Assembly (NCBI GenBank): GCA_023213315.1
Contig: JAKCPI010002924.1
Coordinates: 1 to 64,000 of the forward strand
Source of the DNA: Euborellia annulipes
Taxonomy: Eukaryota > Arthropoda > Insecta > Dermaptera > Anisolabididae
Reading direction: 5' to 3'
Length of the DNA: 64,000 nt
Both the position numbers and the translations under genes were made by a program. Of the stretch, positions 13,701-21,600 are shown piece after piece; positions within the stretch are counted from its first letter, which is position 1; every line of letters starts with the position of its first letter. Under the pieces are notes generated by a model. That model did no database searches and was not told the origin of the DNA. It saw nothing but the letters and a program-made list of their open reading frames with translations.

Positions 13701-15189
13701 AAATTTTTGAGATGATTACGGCTAGGCTCTACGAATTTCGTTTTTCAGTATTATAATAGTTAGTAGTAATCTGTGGAGTAAATTGATCTTGAAATTTGTA
13801 CTTAATTTAGAAAATATAATATTTTTTTAATGTATTTTGACTATAAGACAATATATAACAAATTTAATTAATTAATTGATAATATTTATATAATGATTAT
13901 CAATTAATTAATTAATTAATATTCTTCATACTTTTTAATTTTATTTTTTAATAAACACTTGTATTAAAAATATTGTGTTTGTAACAGGAGTGATCAGGAG
14001 AATAGAATAGTAAAGGAGTGTGTTGGCGCCAGAAGGAAAAAATAACCTCCTCTCGGTTTTTAAGCTCCGGGTATTCTTTGGTAATTAATTTATCATATAA
14101 ATTAAGAGAAAATCCATCTCAGGCTGATTAGTGCTGCGACCCTGTGGAGACTTTTAGAATTATAAGTATAATTTTTAAAGTTTCCACTAGAGTGCAGCAC
14201 AAATCAGATATTTCATTCAATTATAAAGATTTATATGATAAATTTCCAATGATTTATACCCGGAGATTAAAAACAGAGAGGAGGTTATTTTTTTTTTTGG
14301 CGCCAACACACTCCTTTACTATTCTATTCTCCTGATCACTCTTGTTACAAAAACATATTTTTTTTATATTTTTTATACAAATAAATTTATTAAAAAAATA
14401 AAATTAAAACGTGTGAAGAATAAAAAATATATTAATAATTCCATTCTATTGATTGATTATATTAATAAATACATAGATTTATTCATATTATTAATAAATT
14501 TCAATTTATTTTCAGGCTCAGGACTCGAATAAATTAACAAATTTCATTGTGATTTACGATAAAAAGGATAATGATCTTATTTCCAATTTTCGTCAAATGA
14601 ATATAGGTAAATATTCCTTTTCTTTTATTTAAATGCTAAACTAAGCAAGCCTCCGATGGCTCAACCAGGGCGCCTTTCATTTGCATTCTTTTTGAGAAAG
14701 AATATAAATATAAATAAATATAAACCCCCTCGCATCTCCAAGCACTACTGAAAAAAAAATTGTCCCCCCCCTCAACCTTTTATTTTTATTTATTTATCTT
14801 TTAGAACAAGTTTTTATACAATTTATGATATTATAGAATCCAATCGAGCAATTTTGAGGAAAAATTTTACTTTATTTAAATTTTTTTCTATTTTTTGCAG
14901 CCATAAAAGAAGTCAATTTTATTTTATATTCGATAGTAATTCAAAAAGTAATAACATATGAGTAAGTATAAGGAAATTAAATTGAGGATGAAATTAGTTC
15001 TTAAACTCGATTTATTTAGGAAAGAGCAAAATTCAGTCGAGGGATTTATTTTATTTTATTTTTATTTCAATTTGTTTATTTTAGAGCTTGGAGCTGATTT
15101 CATTCTTCAAAATCAAATTCGCTAAATCCAACAAATAATGTTTTTTTTTTTTCCATTTCTTTAGGGAATTACCAGAAACTAAATCTTGA
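1542..15189 (+). CDS. PAXIP1: PAXIP1/PTIP orthologue, C-terminal part (5' end outside window)
   Basis: Twelve coding exons join in phase: 1542-1715, 1776-1952, 3400-3703, 3774-3923, 5779-5966, 7032-7276, 7339-7522, 12517-12632, 12706-12825, 14516-14606, 14901-14961, 15165-15189 (stop TGA). They give 610 visible residues. The first ~115 are a Gln/Ala/Pro-rich linker, followed by YDPNLK and four BRCT domains: BRCT3 (~117-205, SFWLNDVL), BRCT4 (~222-310, SGFIGRERV and LWLSEV), BRCT5 (~388-480, GGRC, THLVVGNAEW, SWVVHSF) and BRCT6 (~512-603, CAGGRVV). This order and the Gln-rich linker are diagnostic of PTIP. In other animals PTIP works in the nucleus with the MLL3/4 H3K4 methyltransferase complex and in the DNA-damage response, where BRCT5-6 bind phospho-H2AX. 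BRCT1-2 are expected upstream of the window. Introns range from 60 bp to 5 kb and carry many transposons. Identity is secure; the last short exon is the least certain border. Confidence 0.93.
1776..1952 (+). CDS. PAXIP1: PAXIP1 exon: linker ending in YDPNLK
   Basis: A 60-bp intron separates it from the previous exon. It reads NITNVAQEGVVPPQGRTVVA through QPPKTEPPQPPRQYLVYDPNLK. The YDPNLK motif leads directly into BRCT3 across the next, 1.4-kb intron. Confidence 0.87.
2095..2540 (+). repeat. Dispersed repeat S (ctgtctgt-type core), degraded copy
   Basis: It shares the sequence order of the copies at 8170-8610, 12870-13200, 34635-34980, 41020-41510 and 49955-50060: a hairpin of tactttctctta around a TA-repeat, 'catgtcaaaaattcgatg', a (GACA)n core, and a final 'ggaaagataggaaaaatggttgcc'. 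No TSD is evident and no protein is encoded. Origin unknown. Confidence 0.6.
2973..3230. mobile_element. hAT-like MITE (258 bp)
   Basis: TIRs CAAGGGCGGTCC and GGGACCGCCCCTG with a perfect 8-bp duplication agtgagtc (2965-2972, 3231-3238). The interior carries the 3' body of SINE family A (taagttgccgaaaag...), so the MITE has captured, or hosts, SINE sequence. Confidence 0.78.
3400..3703 (+). CDS. PAXIP1: PAXIP1 exon: BRCT domain 3
   Basis: Acceptor tattag, donor tc|gtaagg. It encodes nearly all of BRCT3: a hydrophobic first strand (GAICFVGCSF), the THLLC strand and the conserved tryptophan in SFWLNDVL. Confidence 0.93.
3774..3923 (+). CDS. PAXIP1: PAXIP1 exon: BRCT4, N-terminal half
   Basis: A 70-bp intron precedes it. 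It reads TLTISLSGFIGRERVMVKYM and IESIGAKYTSYFSAKNNLLV; the small-residue turn (SIGAKYT) is typical of BRCT. Donor ag|gtaatg. Confidence 0.92.
4343..4805 (-). mobile_element. SINE family B (tRNA-derived), minus strand, interrupted
   Basis: On the minus strand, a tRNA-like head (ggtgtagaggtcagcgtgct for the A box, gggttcgcatcc for the B box) is followed by a tail ending in tctttcggcatc-type sequence and poly(T). The flanks share gaaacaatta (4333-4342, 4806-4815). It is split by the SINE A at 4436-4707. Confidence 0.7.
4436..4707 (+). mobile_element. SINE family A (tRNA-derived), nested in SINE B
   Basis: The head has Pol III boxes (gtgtagaggttagcgtgct and cgggttcggacccc). The body includes 'atttaagccatctggatacc' and 'gctgccgaaaagaca', and it ends in poly(A). 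A 13-bp duplication aaatattgaattg flanks it (4423-4435, 4708-4720). Confidence 0.82.
5139..5384 (+). pseudogene. pogo/Tigger-type transposase N-terminus (Psq/CENP-B HTH), solo fragment
   Basis: An open frame starts MSKRKLNSMHRKSRKILSIE and continues EKMDVIFRVEAGERRSEISK, then a second helix (STISGIMKNSEKI). This is the helix-turn-helix (HTH_psq/CENP-B N-terminal) module of pogo/Tigger/Jerky transposases. The frame is intact for ~70 residues, then runs into a good splice donor (ccag|gtaaat) and a stop. No DDE catalytic domain follows in the intron. It may be a first exon of a degraded transposon or a solo fragment. Confidence 0.6.
5410..5495 (+). repeat. SINE family B 3' fragment
   Basis: 'gaattggctacgaatcattt', 'gaaatatatatggatg' and 'ctaaatgccgaaaaag' match the 3' body of the SINE B copies at 30945 and 42260. 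Confidence 0.5.
5779..5966 (+). CDS. PAXIP1: PAXIP1 exon: BRCT4, C-terminal half
   Basis: It continues BRCT4 with KYDRARAWKKPVVNVLWLSE; the tryptophan of VLWLSEV is the conserved BRCT residue. Acceptor ttttttag, donor atgg|gtattt. Confidence 0.92.
6090..6400 (-). repeat. SINE family C remnant with a truncated CATGGGCGTA MITE
   Basis: The flanks (attattattattatttgaaa; ttatttctgggcccacccgg) match the SINE C copy at 31230-31740. From 6132 it is interrupted by the left end and body of the MITE described at 33681. No right-hand TIR is present, so this MITE copy is truncated. Confidence 0.5.
6400..7031. other. PAXIP1 intron, no feature recognised
   Basis: It contains homopolymer runs and short G/C tracts only. 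I see no coding frame or repeat ends. Confidence 0.45.
7032..7276 (+). CDS. PAXIP1: PAXIP1 exon: inter-BRCT linker and start of BRCT5
   Basis: It encodes a basic/proline linker (RGTKRLRPISPPQVPLKR) and then the first BRCT5 strand, KPIILFSNIQDENKEDLKK. Donor aag|gtacac. Confidence 0.9.
7339..7522 (+). CDS. PAXIP1: PAXIP1 exon: core of BRCT5
   Basis: It reads MVETLGGRCLDQDEAHCW, then ATHLVVGNAEWTPKMYCSLS and IVLKSWVVHSFSEGRFL. This matches the second repeat of the phospho-H2AX-binding BRCT pair in PTIP. The initial ATG is an internal methionine, not a start. Confidence 0.93.
7806..8807. mobile_element. piggyBac-like MITE with TTAA flanks, internally duplicated
   Basis: TIRs GGTGCGCGTCTCG and CGAGACGCGCACC are flanked by TTAA on both sides (7802-7805, 8808-8811). 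Inside, a ~170-bp segment ('gctctataagttgtagataa' to 'gccgcctcgagtcaa') occurs twice (about 7999-8175 and 8616-8785) around a minus-strand copy of repeat S. A simple 380-bp copy lies at 51386-51765. TTAA target choice is a piggyBac trait; the TIR sequence itself is not the classical one. Confidence 0.7.
8170..8610 (-). repeat. Dispersed repeat S, minus strand
   Basis: It includes the (GACA)n core at 8431-8475, 'ccatgtcgcgaaaaccact' and the terminal hairpin around 8568-8610. It sits between the two duplicated halves of the TTAA MITE, consistent with insertion and gene-conversion-like duplication. Confidence 0.65.
8895..9210 (+). mobile_element. Hairpin element with one hammerhead-like motif
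   Basis: The ends are inverted ('ggcagccaaaagcaataaag' against 'ctttattgcttttggctgcc'). The right arm carries the motif at 9099-9130. The matching left arm is broken after 'gtcaacgtt', so only one motif survives. Confidence 0.6.
9099..9130 (+). ncRNA. Hammerhead-like ribozyme motif
   Basis: CTGACGA, one extra A, stem II GGCCG/CGGCC, GAAA, then ACGT and C. Stem I is short (tc/ga). The core boxes are all present. Confidence 0.5.
9920..11431. mobile_element. 1.5-kb foldback (palindromic) element
   Basis: The left arm from 'ggggcattccacgccaactc' is repeated in reverse complement up to 'gagttggcgtggaatgcccc'. Arms are ~650 bp with small indels. The centre (10580-10782) is a smaller hairpin bounded by CATGGGCGTAACTAG and CTAGTTACGCCCATG. 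The flanks are TA repeats, so a TA duplication cannot be proved. No transposase. Frames found inside are mirror images of each other and not genes. Confidence 0.75.
10580..10782. mobile_element. CATGGGCGTA-family MITE at the palindrome centre
   Basis: It shares the CATGGGCGTA terminus with the elements at 13210 and 33681. Its flanks (cttagaaa / tttctaag) are inverted, not direct, because they belong to the larger palindrome. Confidence 0.55.
11525..11870 (+). repeat. SINE family D copies (one inverted head, one forward copy)
   Basis: 11530-11600 is a minus-strand tRNA-like head ('gggaatcgaacccaggatct'). 11665-11865 is a forward copy with B box gggtccgattcccgg and body 'caagtccgaatcgagggata', shared with 43850 and 44110. 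Confidence 0.55.
12517..12632 (+). CDS. PAXIP1: PAXIP1 exon: end of BRCT5, linker to BRCT6
   Basis: It follows a 5-kb transposon-filled intron. It reads AEQKYYIPDSDLENNLRDLN and ends HPVEKRRLLFK. The donor aag|gttttt is weak, but it is the only one that keeps phase with the exon 73 bp downstream. Confidence 0.85.
12706..12825 (+). CDS. PAXIP1: PAXIP1 exon: BRCT6, first half
   Basis: It reads EYIFLLTPSLSPSPSTVAAF and IVCAGGRVVNKKQFKKSILE. The YI-LTP-SPS and CAGG segments are hallmarks of the last PTIP BRCT repeat. Donor gag|gtaaat. Confidence 0.92.
12870..13200 (+). repeat. Dispersed repeat S, 5'-truncated
   Basis: It matches repeat S from 'gttagg...ccccctggcac' through 'cttcataggaaagatagga'. 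The adjacent 'ggtcgcacag' words belong to the ATCTGGTGTGACTGG family. Confidence 0.5.
13210..13465. mobile_element. CATGGGCGTA-family MITE (256 bp)
   Basis: TIRs CATGGGCGTAGCCAG and CTGGCTACGCCCATG with a perfect 8-bp duplication cattctgt (13202-13209, 13466-13473). The 8-bp duplication points to a hAT-type transposase. Confidence 0.8.
13981..14348. mobile_element. MITE-like element with ~50-bp inverted arms
   Basis: Arms 13981-14030 and 14299-14348 are almost perfect inverted copies (gtaacaggagtgatcaggag; tgttggcgcc). The interior is 270 bp of AT-rich DNA. Superfamily unknown. Confidence 0.65.
14516..14606 (+). CDS. PAXIP1: PAXIP1 exon: BRCT6, middle
   Basis: It reads AQDSNKLTNFIVIYDKKDND and ends LISNFRQMNI. 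It corresponds to the strand and helix after the CAGG turn of BRCT6. Acceptor tttcag, donor g|gtaaat. Confidence 0.85.
14901..14961 (+). CDS. PAXIP1: PAXIP1 exon: BRCT6, last helix
   Basis: It reads AIKEVNFILYSIVIQKVITY, equivalent to the final helix of PTIP BRCT6. The strong donor ga|gtaagta at 14962 overlaps an in-frame TAA at 14963-14965. Unspliced, the protein would end ITYE; spliced, it gains ELPETKS. Confidence 0.75.
15165..15189 (+). CDS. PAXIP1: PAXIP1 terminal exon (ELPETKS stop)
   Basis: A pyrimidine tract and acceptor ttctttag are followed by 25 coding bases that complete the split Glu codon and add ELPETKS, then TGA. The choice rests on splice signals and phase only. A stop in the retained intron is the alternative. 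Confidence 0.55.
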
Positions 15190-15416
15190 AAGAGATTTTT
15201 GATAGTACAAAATGAATGAATGAATGAATAATAAGATATTCAAAATATTTGTTATTCTCATAGATTTTTTCTATAAGTGAAATCTTTTTAAAATTTATTC
15301 TATTTTAAAATCTCAAACATTTTTTTAATTATTTTTTCAGATATTATTTATTATTATTATTATAAAATATGTATTTAAAAAAAATGATTGATTTGAATGT
15401 TATATATCTTATAAAC

Positions 15417-15422
15417 AATAAA
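15417..15422 (+). terminator. PAXIP1 poly(A) signal AATAAA
   Basis: A canonical AATAAA sits 228 bases after the predicted PAXIP1 stop, followed by an A/T-rich stretch. It is the first such hexamer with good context after the stop. Confidence 0.6.
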
Positions 15423-15452
15423 AGAAAAAAGAAATGATATTTTGTGAATACA

Positions 15453-15475
15453 TTTATTTATTTATTTATTTATTT
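15453..15475 (-). terminator. SMARCE1 poly(A) signal cluster
   Basis: On the minus strand a run of overlapping AATAAA hexamers (TTTATT repeats on the plus strand) begins about 135 bases past the SMARCE1 stop. It lies only ~30 bases from the PAXIP1 signal on the other strand. Confidence 0.55.
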
Positions 15476-15607
15476 GTGAATCACAATCAAAAAATTTGTG
15501 TTTTATAAAATAAAAAAAAACGTATTACATTATTAATATTTTTTTTTATATAAGATTAAAAAAAAGACCATTTGCCATTACATTAATAATAATAATAATG
15601 AATTTTT

Positions 15608-15678
15608 TTATTCAGATTCTTTCATTGGAGTCATTTGAGAATTTTCACCCTCTGGAGAAACCTTCGGTCCAGCAGAAT
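15608..15678 (-). CDS. SMARCE1: SMARCE1 exon 13: C-terminus and stop
   Basis: Acceptor tttccag. It completes an Asp codon, reads [20 protein letters not shown] and ends SE with TAA at 15610-15608. The phase agrees with exon 12. Confidence 0.8.
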
Positions 15679-18600
15679 CTGGAAATCATTTCCAAAGATT
15701 ATTTTAATTAGTTTAAAGGAAATAAATAAAAACTTGGCTGAGATAAAGAGCAAATAAAAAAAAAAAACAAAAATCAAAAACCATGCTGGCTACTGGCACA
15801 AATTGTGTCGTCAATTATGAAATACAAAATTTGGATTTTACAACAAAAACCTTCACAAGAAGATTCCCTTCGCTTAAGAAAAATTCTTCCCTTGAGGTGT
15901 TTCTCGGTACAAAAAATGGATTTGTTGGAGGGCCCGAGTCAGGCAATGTGTAATTTTAAAATTCACGTCTGTCCCCTGCTACTCGAAAAATTTTAAAATA
16001 ATTACACATTGCCTGACTCGGGCCCTCCAACAAATCCAATTTTGGTACTGATGATGACCAGGCGCGATGCCGGTGACGGTGAAGATGATGTGACAGGATT
16101 CGGAGCTGGCTTTTGAAATATAAATTCTTTTCGACATTAACGTAATTTTGACACATTGTAATTGATATCAATTTAGAGCAGAGGATTTAAAATCATTTTT
16201 TGTTTCATAATAAACGACACAAATTAAAGTTAGACGTGCGTACGTTGTTTGTTTGTTTGTTAAATAGACTCACATTTGATAAACAAAAATAGAAGCAAAA
16301 GCATAAATCTTCATTATTGATGACTTGGTTAGTTACCGGTAGGGAGAGGCCTGGGGGACTTGGGCTCAGCTGGGGGCTGCGTCGCTTCAAGGACCCCATC
16401 GCCACCCTCGGTCGGTGGGCGGCCCATGTCAGGCGGGGGCCCGTAGGGGCCAGGGGGGCCGCCTTCAATGCCCACCTGCTGGCAAACAGTCAAGAGATTT
16501 ATAATTAACAAAATCAAATTTGTAGCCAATTATTATTTTTACATGGTTAATACGAATATTATTTAATTATCACTTTTGACTAAATGCAATCATGGAATTA
16601 ATATTATAAAATGGATTGAAGAAGGAATTAGACACAAGTAACGTTTCGATCCTTGTTTTTCAATGAAAAAAGCAAAGTTCTTTTCAGCCTTGACTGATCA
16701 GCACAAAAGAGAAGTTCCGTTTTTTTTTCCTTTTCTAGCTAATATAAAAATTTCTCTGCTTATTTACTAAATATAAGATATCGTAGACAAGAATGAATAT
16801 TTATTAATTGAAACGCCCTCTCGAAATAAAACGGAAATACCCGAGAGCGTCCTGAAGATGGTTCCCTTGGGACCGAAACCATGTCTTTTGTTTTCTTAAA
16901 TAATCTCGGCGCATTTCTTACGCATATTTTGGCTTGATGATTGAGAAGAGAACCTTTTTAAGATGGCGATTATTTGATTGAGCAAATGCAAATATTAAAT
17001 CAACTTACTGGTGGCATATTCTCCTGATGTGGCATGTAGTGCGGGCGTGGACCTAAATGATAAGGTTGTGGATATGGCTGGTAGAAATGATGCGGAGGAT
17101 ATTGAGAGTATGGAGGCTGATGATAGGGTTGTTGCTGTGGAGGTTGGGGTTGTGGCGGCGGATACGGCGAATATTCCGGATGCGGAGGCCGCGGTGGCAT
17201 CGGCACACTCTGCGGGTATTGCTGGTACTGTGGCATGCCTTGTGGCGGTGGCGGCGGCCCATGCGAGTTGCTCGGCGGCGGCGGTGGAGGCGGCTGTTGC
17301 TGTTGCGGCGGCATTTGCTGCTGAGGAGGCGGCGGTGGCGGGGGTTGCGCTTGGGGCGGAGGACCTGGCTGCATATGCGGTGGCGGAGGTTGTTGTTGTT
17401 GCTGCTGCTGATTGTGCATCGGAATTTGCTGAGGAGGAGGAGGGGGAGGGGGTGGAGGCGGTTGCTGCTGTGGCATCTGCTGTGGCGGCATTTGCTGAGG
17501 CATCGGCATCGGCTGCTGGCTCATCTGCTGCTGTTGTGGTGGCGGAGGTGGAGGTTGGGGTTGTGGCATTGCAGGCTTATTCATCATCGGCAGAGAGACG
17601 TGATCGGAGTGGCCGTTCTGTGACGGATGCATTGTCGTCGTTGTTTGGACAATCGGGGGTCCGTTGGTCGTGGGCGGAGTCGGTACTGGCTTCGCGCTCG
17701 ACTCCAATTGCTCGGAATCCTCGTTTGTTTGTGTCTCCATTGGCTAGGAATAAAACAAGTGATCGATTGAAAGAACAAAAACGAATTCTGATTAGCAGCA
17801 TGCAGGAAATAATTGCAGAGAGATTCCTTGAGCCAGTCAAGATGATTTCCTTCATTCGGAGCGGATCTCTAGCTACTTCAACTTCATTTATTAGTGGACG
17901 ATTTTATAAGTTAAGACACGAATGAAATTCAACTACATTTTTTTAAATACGCTTTCAGTTCTTTATAATCACGATTAAAAATGTCAAGTGAAATAGCCAG
18001 CGAAAATAACTAAAGAAGTTAACGTCTTGTTTGACATGATTGGAGATGAAAATTTCTCGAGAATATATTTCAGAGAATGTTGTGATGTTCTCTATTGTTA
18101 GCTTGTCAGCATACAAAGACATGTACAGTCAGCTTCAATATTAACCGCCACCCCTAGAGAATAGAGCCGTGAAGTTAGACAACCAGAGACCTAGGCTGGG
18201 GTAATTGTTGTAGTATTTCCACGGCAATATTAAAAAAAAGTTTATTTATTTATTTTTCTAAGCAATCTGGTTGTCTAACTTCACGGCTCTATTCTCTAGG
18301 GGTGGCGGTTAATATTGAAACTGACTGTACAATTTCGAGTGACAAAGGAGAAGAAAGTGCTGATCGAAATACAGTAGAATCCCGATAATTCGTATGGTCC
18401 CGGGGCGGACGGTTTGATAGGAATTATCGGGTTCTCTGGGGACATCGAGCTATAATTTTAACGACTTATTAAAAAATTATCGAAAATTTTGTCACAAATA
18501 CAAAAAAACAATCTGTCCCAATAATCTTTAATTTTTTTTAAATTTAAAAAATGAATTTATTGTTATTATTAATCACATATTAATTAAGAAATTTTTAAAA

Positions 18601-21600
18601 TAAGCTTAGATGATTTATTTAAAAATCAACTGTCAAATTAGTTCAGCATTCTTGCAATAGATGTCAGGCTAGTCTAACAGCCGATTCCCTAAAAGCCTAT
18701 ATTCATATATTTTTATGCTTTTATAAAAGATACATAATATATAATAACATTTATAAAGTATTTATTGTTAAAAGATCAATGGAAATCAACCAAATGCATT
18801 AAATATTATTAGCTACCATTCTGACATCTCTTGGCATATTTTTGGGTATACTTTTTATGACACACAACGCCATCTTATCGGGAAAAACATGCGTAACACC
18901 TTCGCTCCCGTTCCCCCTTAACTGTATTGATAAACTATAGTGATATCGTTGAAACTGCATTAAAATTCATTTCCCTTGCCAAATAACGAGCATCTCCACA
19001 ATATTTGAGAATTTTCTAAGAAGCCAGAAGTGTGTGAACATGACGTGCCACGAGCAATCAACTTTTATGATATACCAGTATATTTTAAGGTCTTTCAGAT
19101 GTGTGAAGGTTTAATTACCATTATTACTTATTTATGATGTCAATTAGAGAACTGGCTGTCCAACGATTAGATAAATAGAAGAGGAAGTCAGCCTCCATCG
19201 AACGAAAATTATTGGAAGATCTAATTTTTATAGAAATTATTGTTGAATCATAATTTTTAGATGTCTTTATTCAAGTAGTATCGATGTCCTGGGCGTGGGG
19301 GGGGAGATCCCGAGTTTGGCATTTTATTCGTGTGCTGCTCACCTCAGTGTGGGTCGATTCGGTGGCCATTTGAGGTTTAGCGGCTTGTTGTTCCTCGGGC
19401 ACTGGCGGAGCTTTCTCGGGTGCAATCGCGCCACTTCTCTCTTTAATTAATAACTCGAATTGACGTTCAACCATCCGTTGGAATGTTTCCTCCTCAACGG
19501 CTCGAACACAATGCTGGAAAATAAAATTCAAAATTAGGCCTATGTCTTTTTTTTATCTCTTAAAAAACTTGCAATAAAAAAAAAAAAAAAACTTTGATCA
19601 ATATACCCTTAGTATAAATAAATAAAAAGCTAACCTTCTTTAATTCTTCTTGAAAATGTTCGCTGCTCTCAATAAATTTCCGTTTTTTGGCTTCAAATTT
19701 TTCTTCAATCTGTTGCAATTCGGCCTCTAATTTTTTCTGTAACAGTTTAATAAATAGTTTTAGATGTAATTGGGGTGCGACATCCAAGGGGGAAATTTGC
19801 GAGTTTTTGTTTCCTCCATAAGAGGAATCGTCTCTAGTATTATAAAAACTTTGGAATAACAATTTTATTTAATATTCAAACTAACAAATACATCTTAAAG
19901 AACAAAAAGAATGTTTAATAAAGGAAATCAAAATAAAGTCTAGGGATATAAATTTTAAATTATTCTGAGTAACAAATCAAAAAAACGTTTTGGGTTTAAC
20001 TTGTGCTTCAAGTACCAGAAACGTTGCAAATTTTTCCAAAATTATAAATAATAAACCCAAAACCTAGTTTTAATTTATTCTCTCGTGAAAGTGTTAACTG
20101 TTTTATCAAGGGGATTTGGTTTATAATTAGGGTTATTTAGTCCATATTTTAAAAAATATCGAACAATTTTAACAAAGAGCAAAATAATGTAAAGACAAAT
20201 TTATTGGTGAGGGATATTATTAAAGAACCCCATGCGATTATCTCATTGTTTTTTATTAAAGAAAATAGAAATTTATTTTTTGGTTCATAAGTAGAAAAAA
20301 ATTTCCATATTCTTTTGTAAAAATAGTCACATTGAACAAATGGAAATGAATCTGTTGGAGTATTATTATTATTCGTTAATAATGCGCGCCAATATTATTA
20401 GTTAAAAATATTGTTGTAACAATATCGTTTTGTTGTTAAAAGAAATAAATAAACAAATTTTTCTCGTTCTCGTTTTCTAAACCACGCTCTTTATTTTACC
20501 TCTTTTAAACTCTTATAAAATCACAGAATCCTCTGAGTATCTAATCAAATATAAAATGCCAATAACCTGATGCATAGTAAGCGATTGCACTTGGCGTTTC
20601 AGCACTTGCATCCTTGCAGTGGTCACAACGCTACGAACATCCGGCACGACGGCATCAGAAAAAATCTCATTAATCAGTCGATGATTGCGCAGATATCGGG
20701 CATAAGCCACGTGCTTGACCGAATAACCATCATCAACATCTACAACATAAATACATCAGGATTAATTATTATTAAATAAATAAATAAATAAAGTCAATCA
20801 ATCGAAATACCATCTTCATCTTCCGCCGGCTGTATATCAATTCTTCGATCAACTTGCTTCCCGGGCGTCGATGAACTTCTTTCGATTGTTTCTCTGTCAT
20901 CATTCGCTTGTTGCGCTAGAAAAGTCGACAATCCTTTATTTAAGATAAATAATAAACAATATAAATAAATCATAGGTGGCGATTCTAAGGGGCCGTGCCT
21001 CTCTTGGGCAGAAAGTAAACTGAAAGATAATTTAGAATTTAATTTTTTTAAATAAATATTGTATATTCCCATTCATTAATTCCTGACCAATTAAAATAGA
21101 TTTAAAAATATTTGAGATAAATCGTTCGTTATCCTGAATAGAAAAATTCCTTGGTAATTCGTTAAAAGTGAAATTTAAATATCCACAATTATTTAATTAT
21201 TTGTTTATTATATGAAAAAAAAGGGTAAAAGAATGGCTATTAAAATTTTATTATCAAATTTCATTTAAATATTAAAATTATTATTTTAATTTTTAATTAG
21301 ACAATGAAACGAAGAGATGTAGATTGTATGTTTTCATATATATATATATATATATATGGAAGATAAGTTTTCTCGGGTTGTGTCGCGTGTGATGTTGAGA
21401 TTTACTCGACGTTTCGGCTCTCCTTTTGGAGCATTTTCAAGAGTATGGAATTAGGGGGAATTGTTGGGGTGGTTTGTTTACGGGGTCGCAGTCTTGCTGG
21501 TCCCAGGTCAATTTGGATGCCTCAGAGGCTTGGTTTGGTCTCTGAGAGCAGGAGGAAGGTTGAGGTGTGTAATTGCGTTTGTGTTCGGTTTGGGTTGACT

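Noticed and set aside
17011..17925. 304-codon plus-strand frame rich in Ala/Val/Glu
   Set aside because: It is the antisense shadow of the SMARCE1 Pro/Gln exon: CAG/CCG repeats read backwards leave all frames open. Splice signals, phase and the PMET motif are all on the minus strand.
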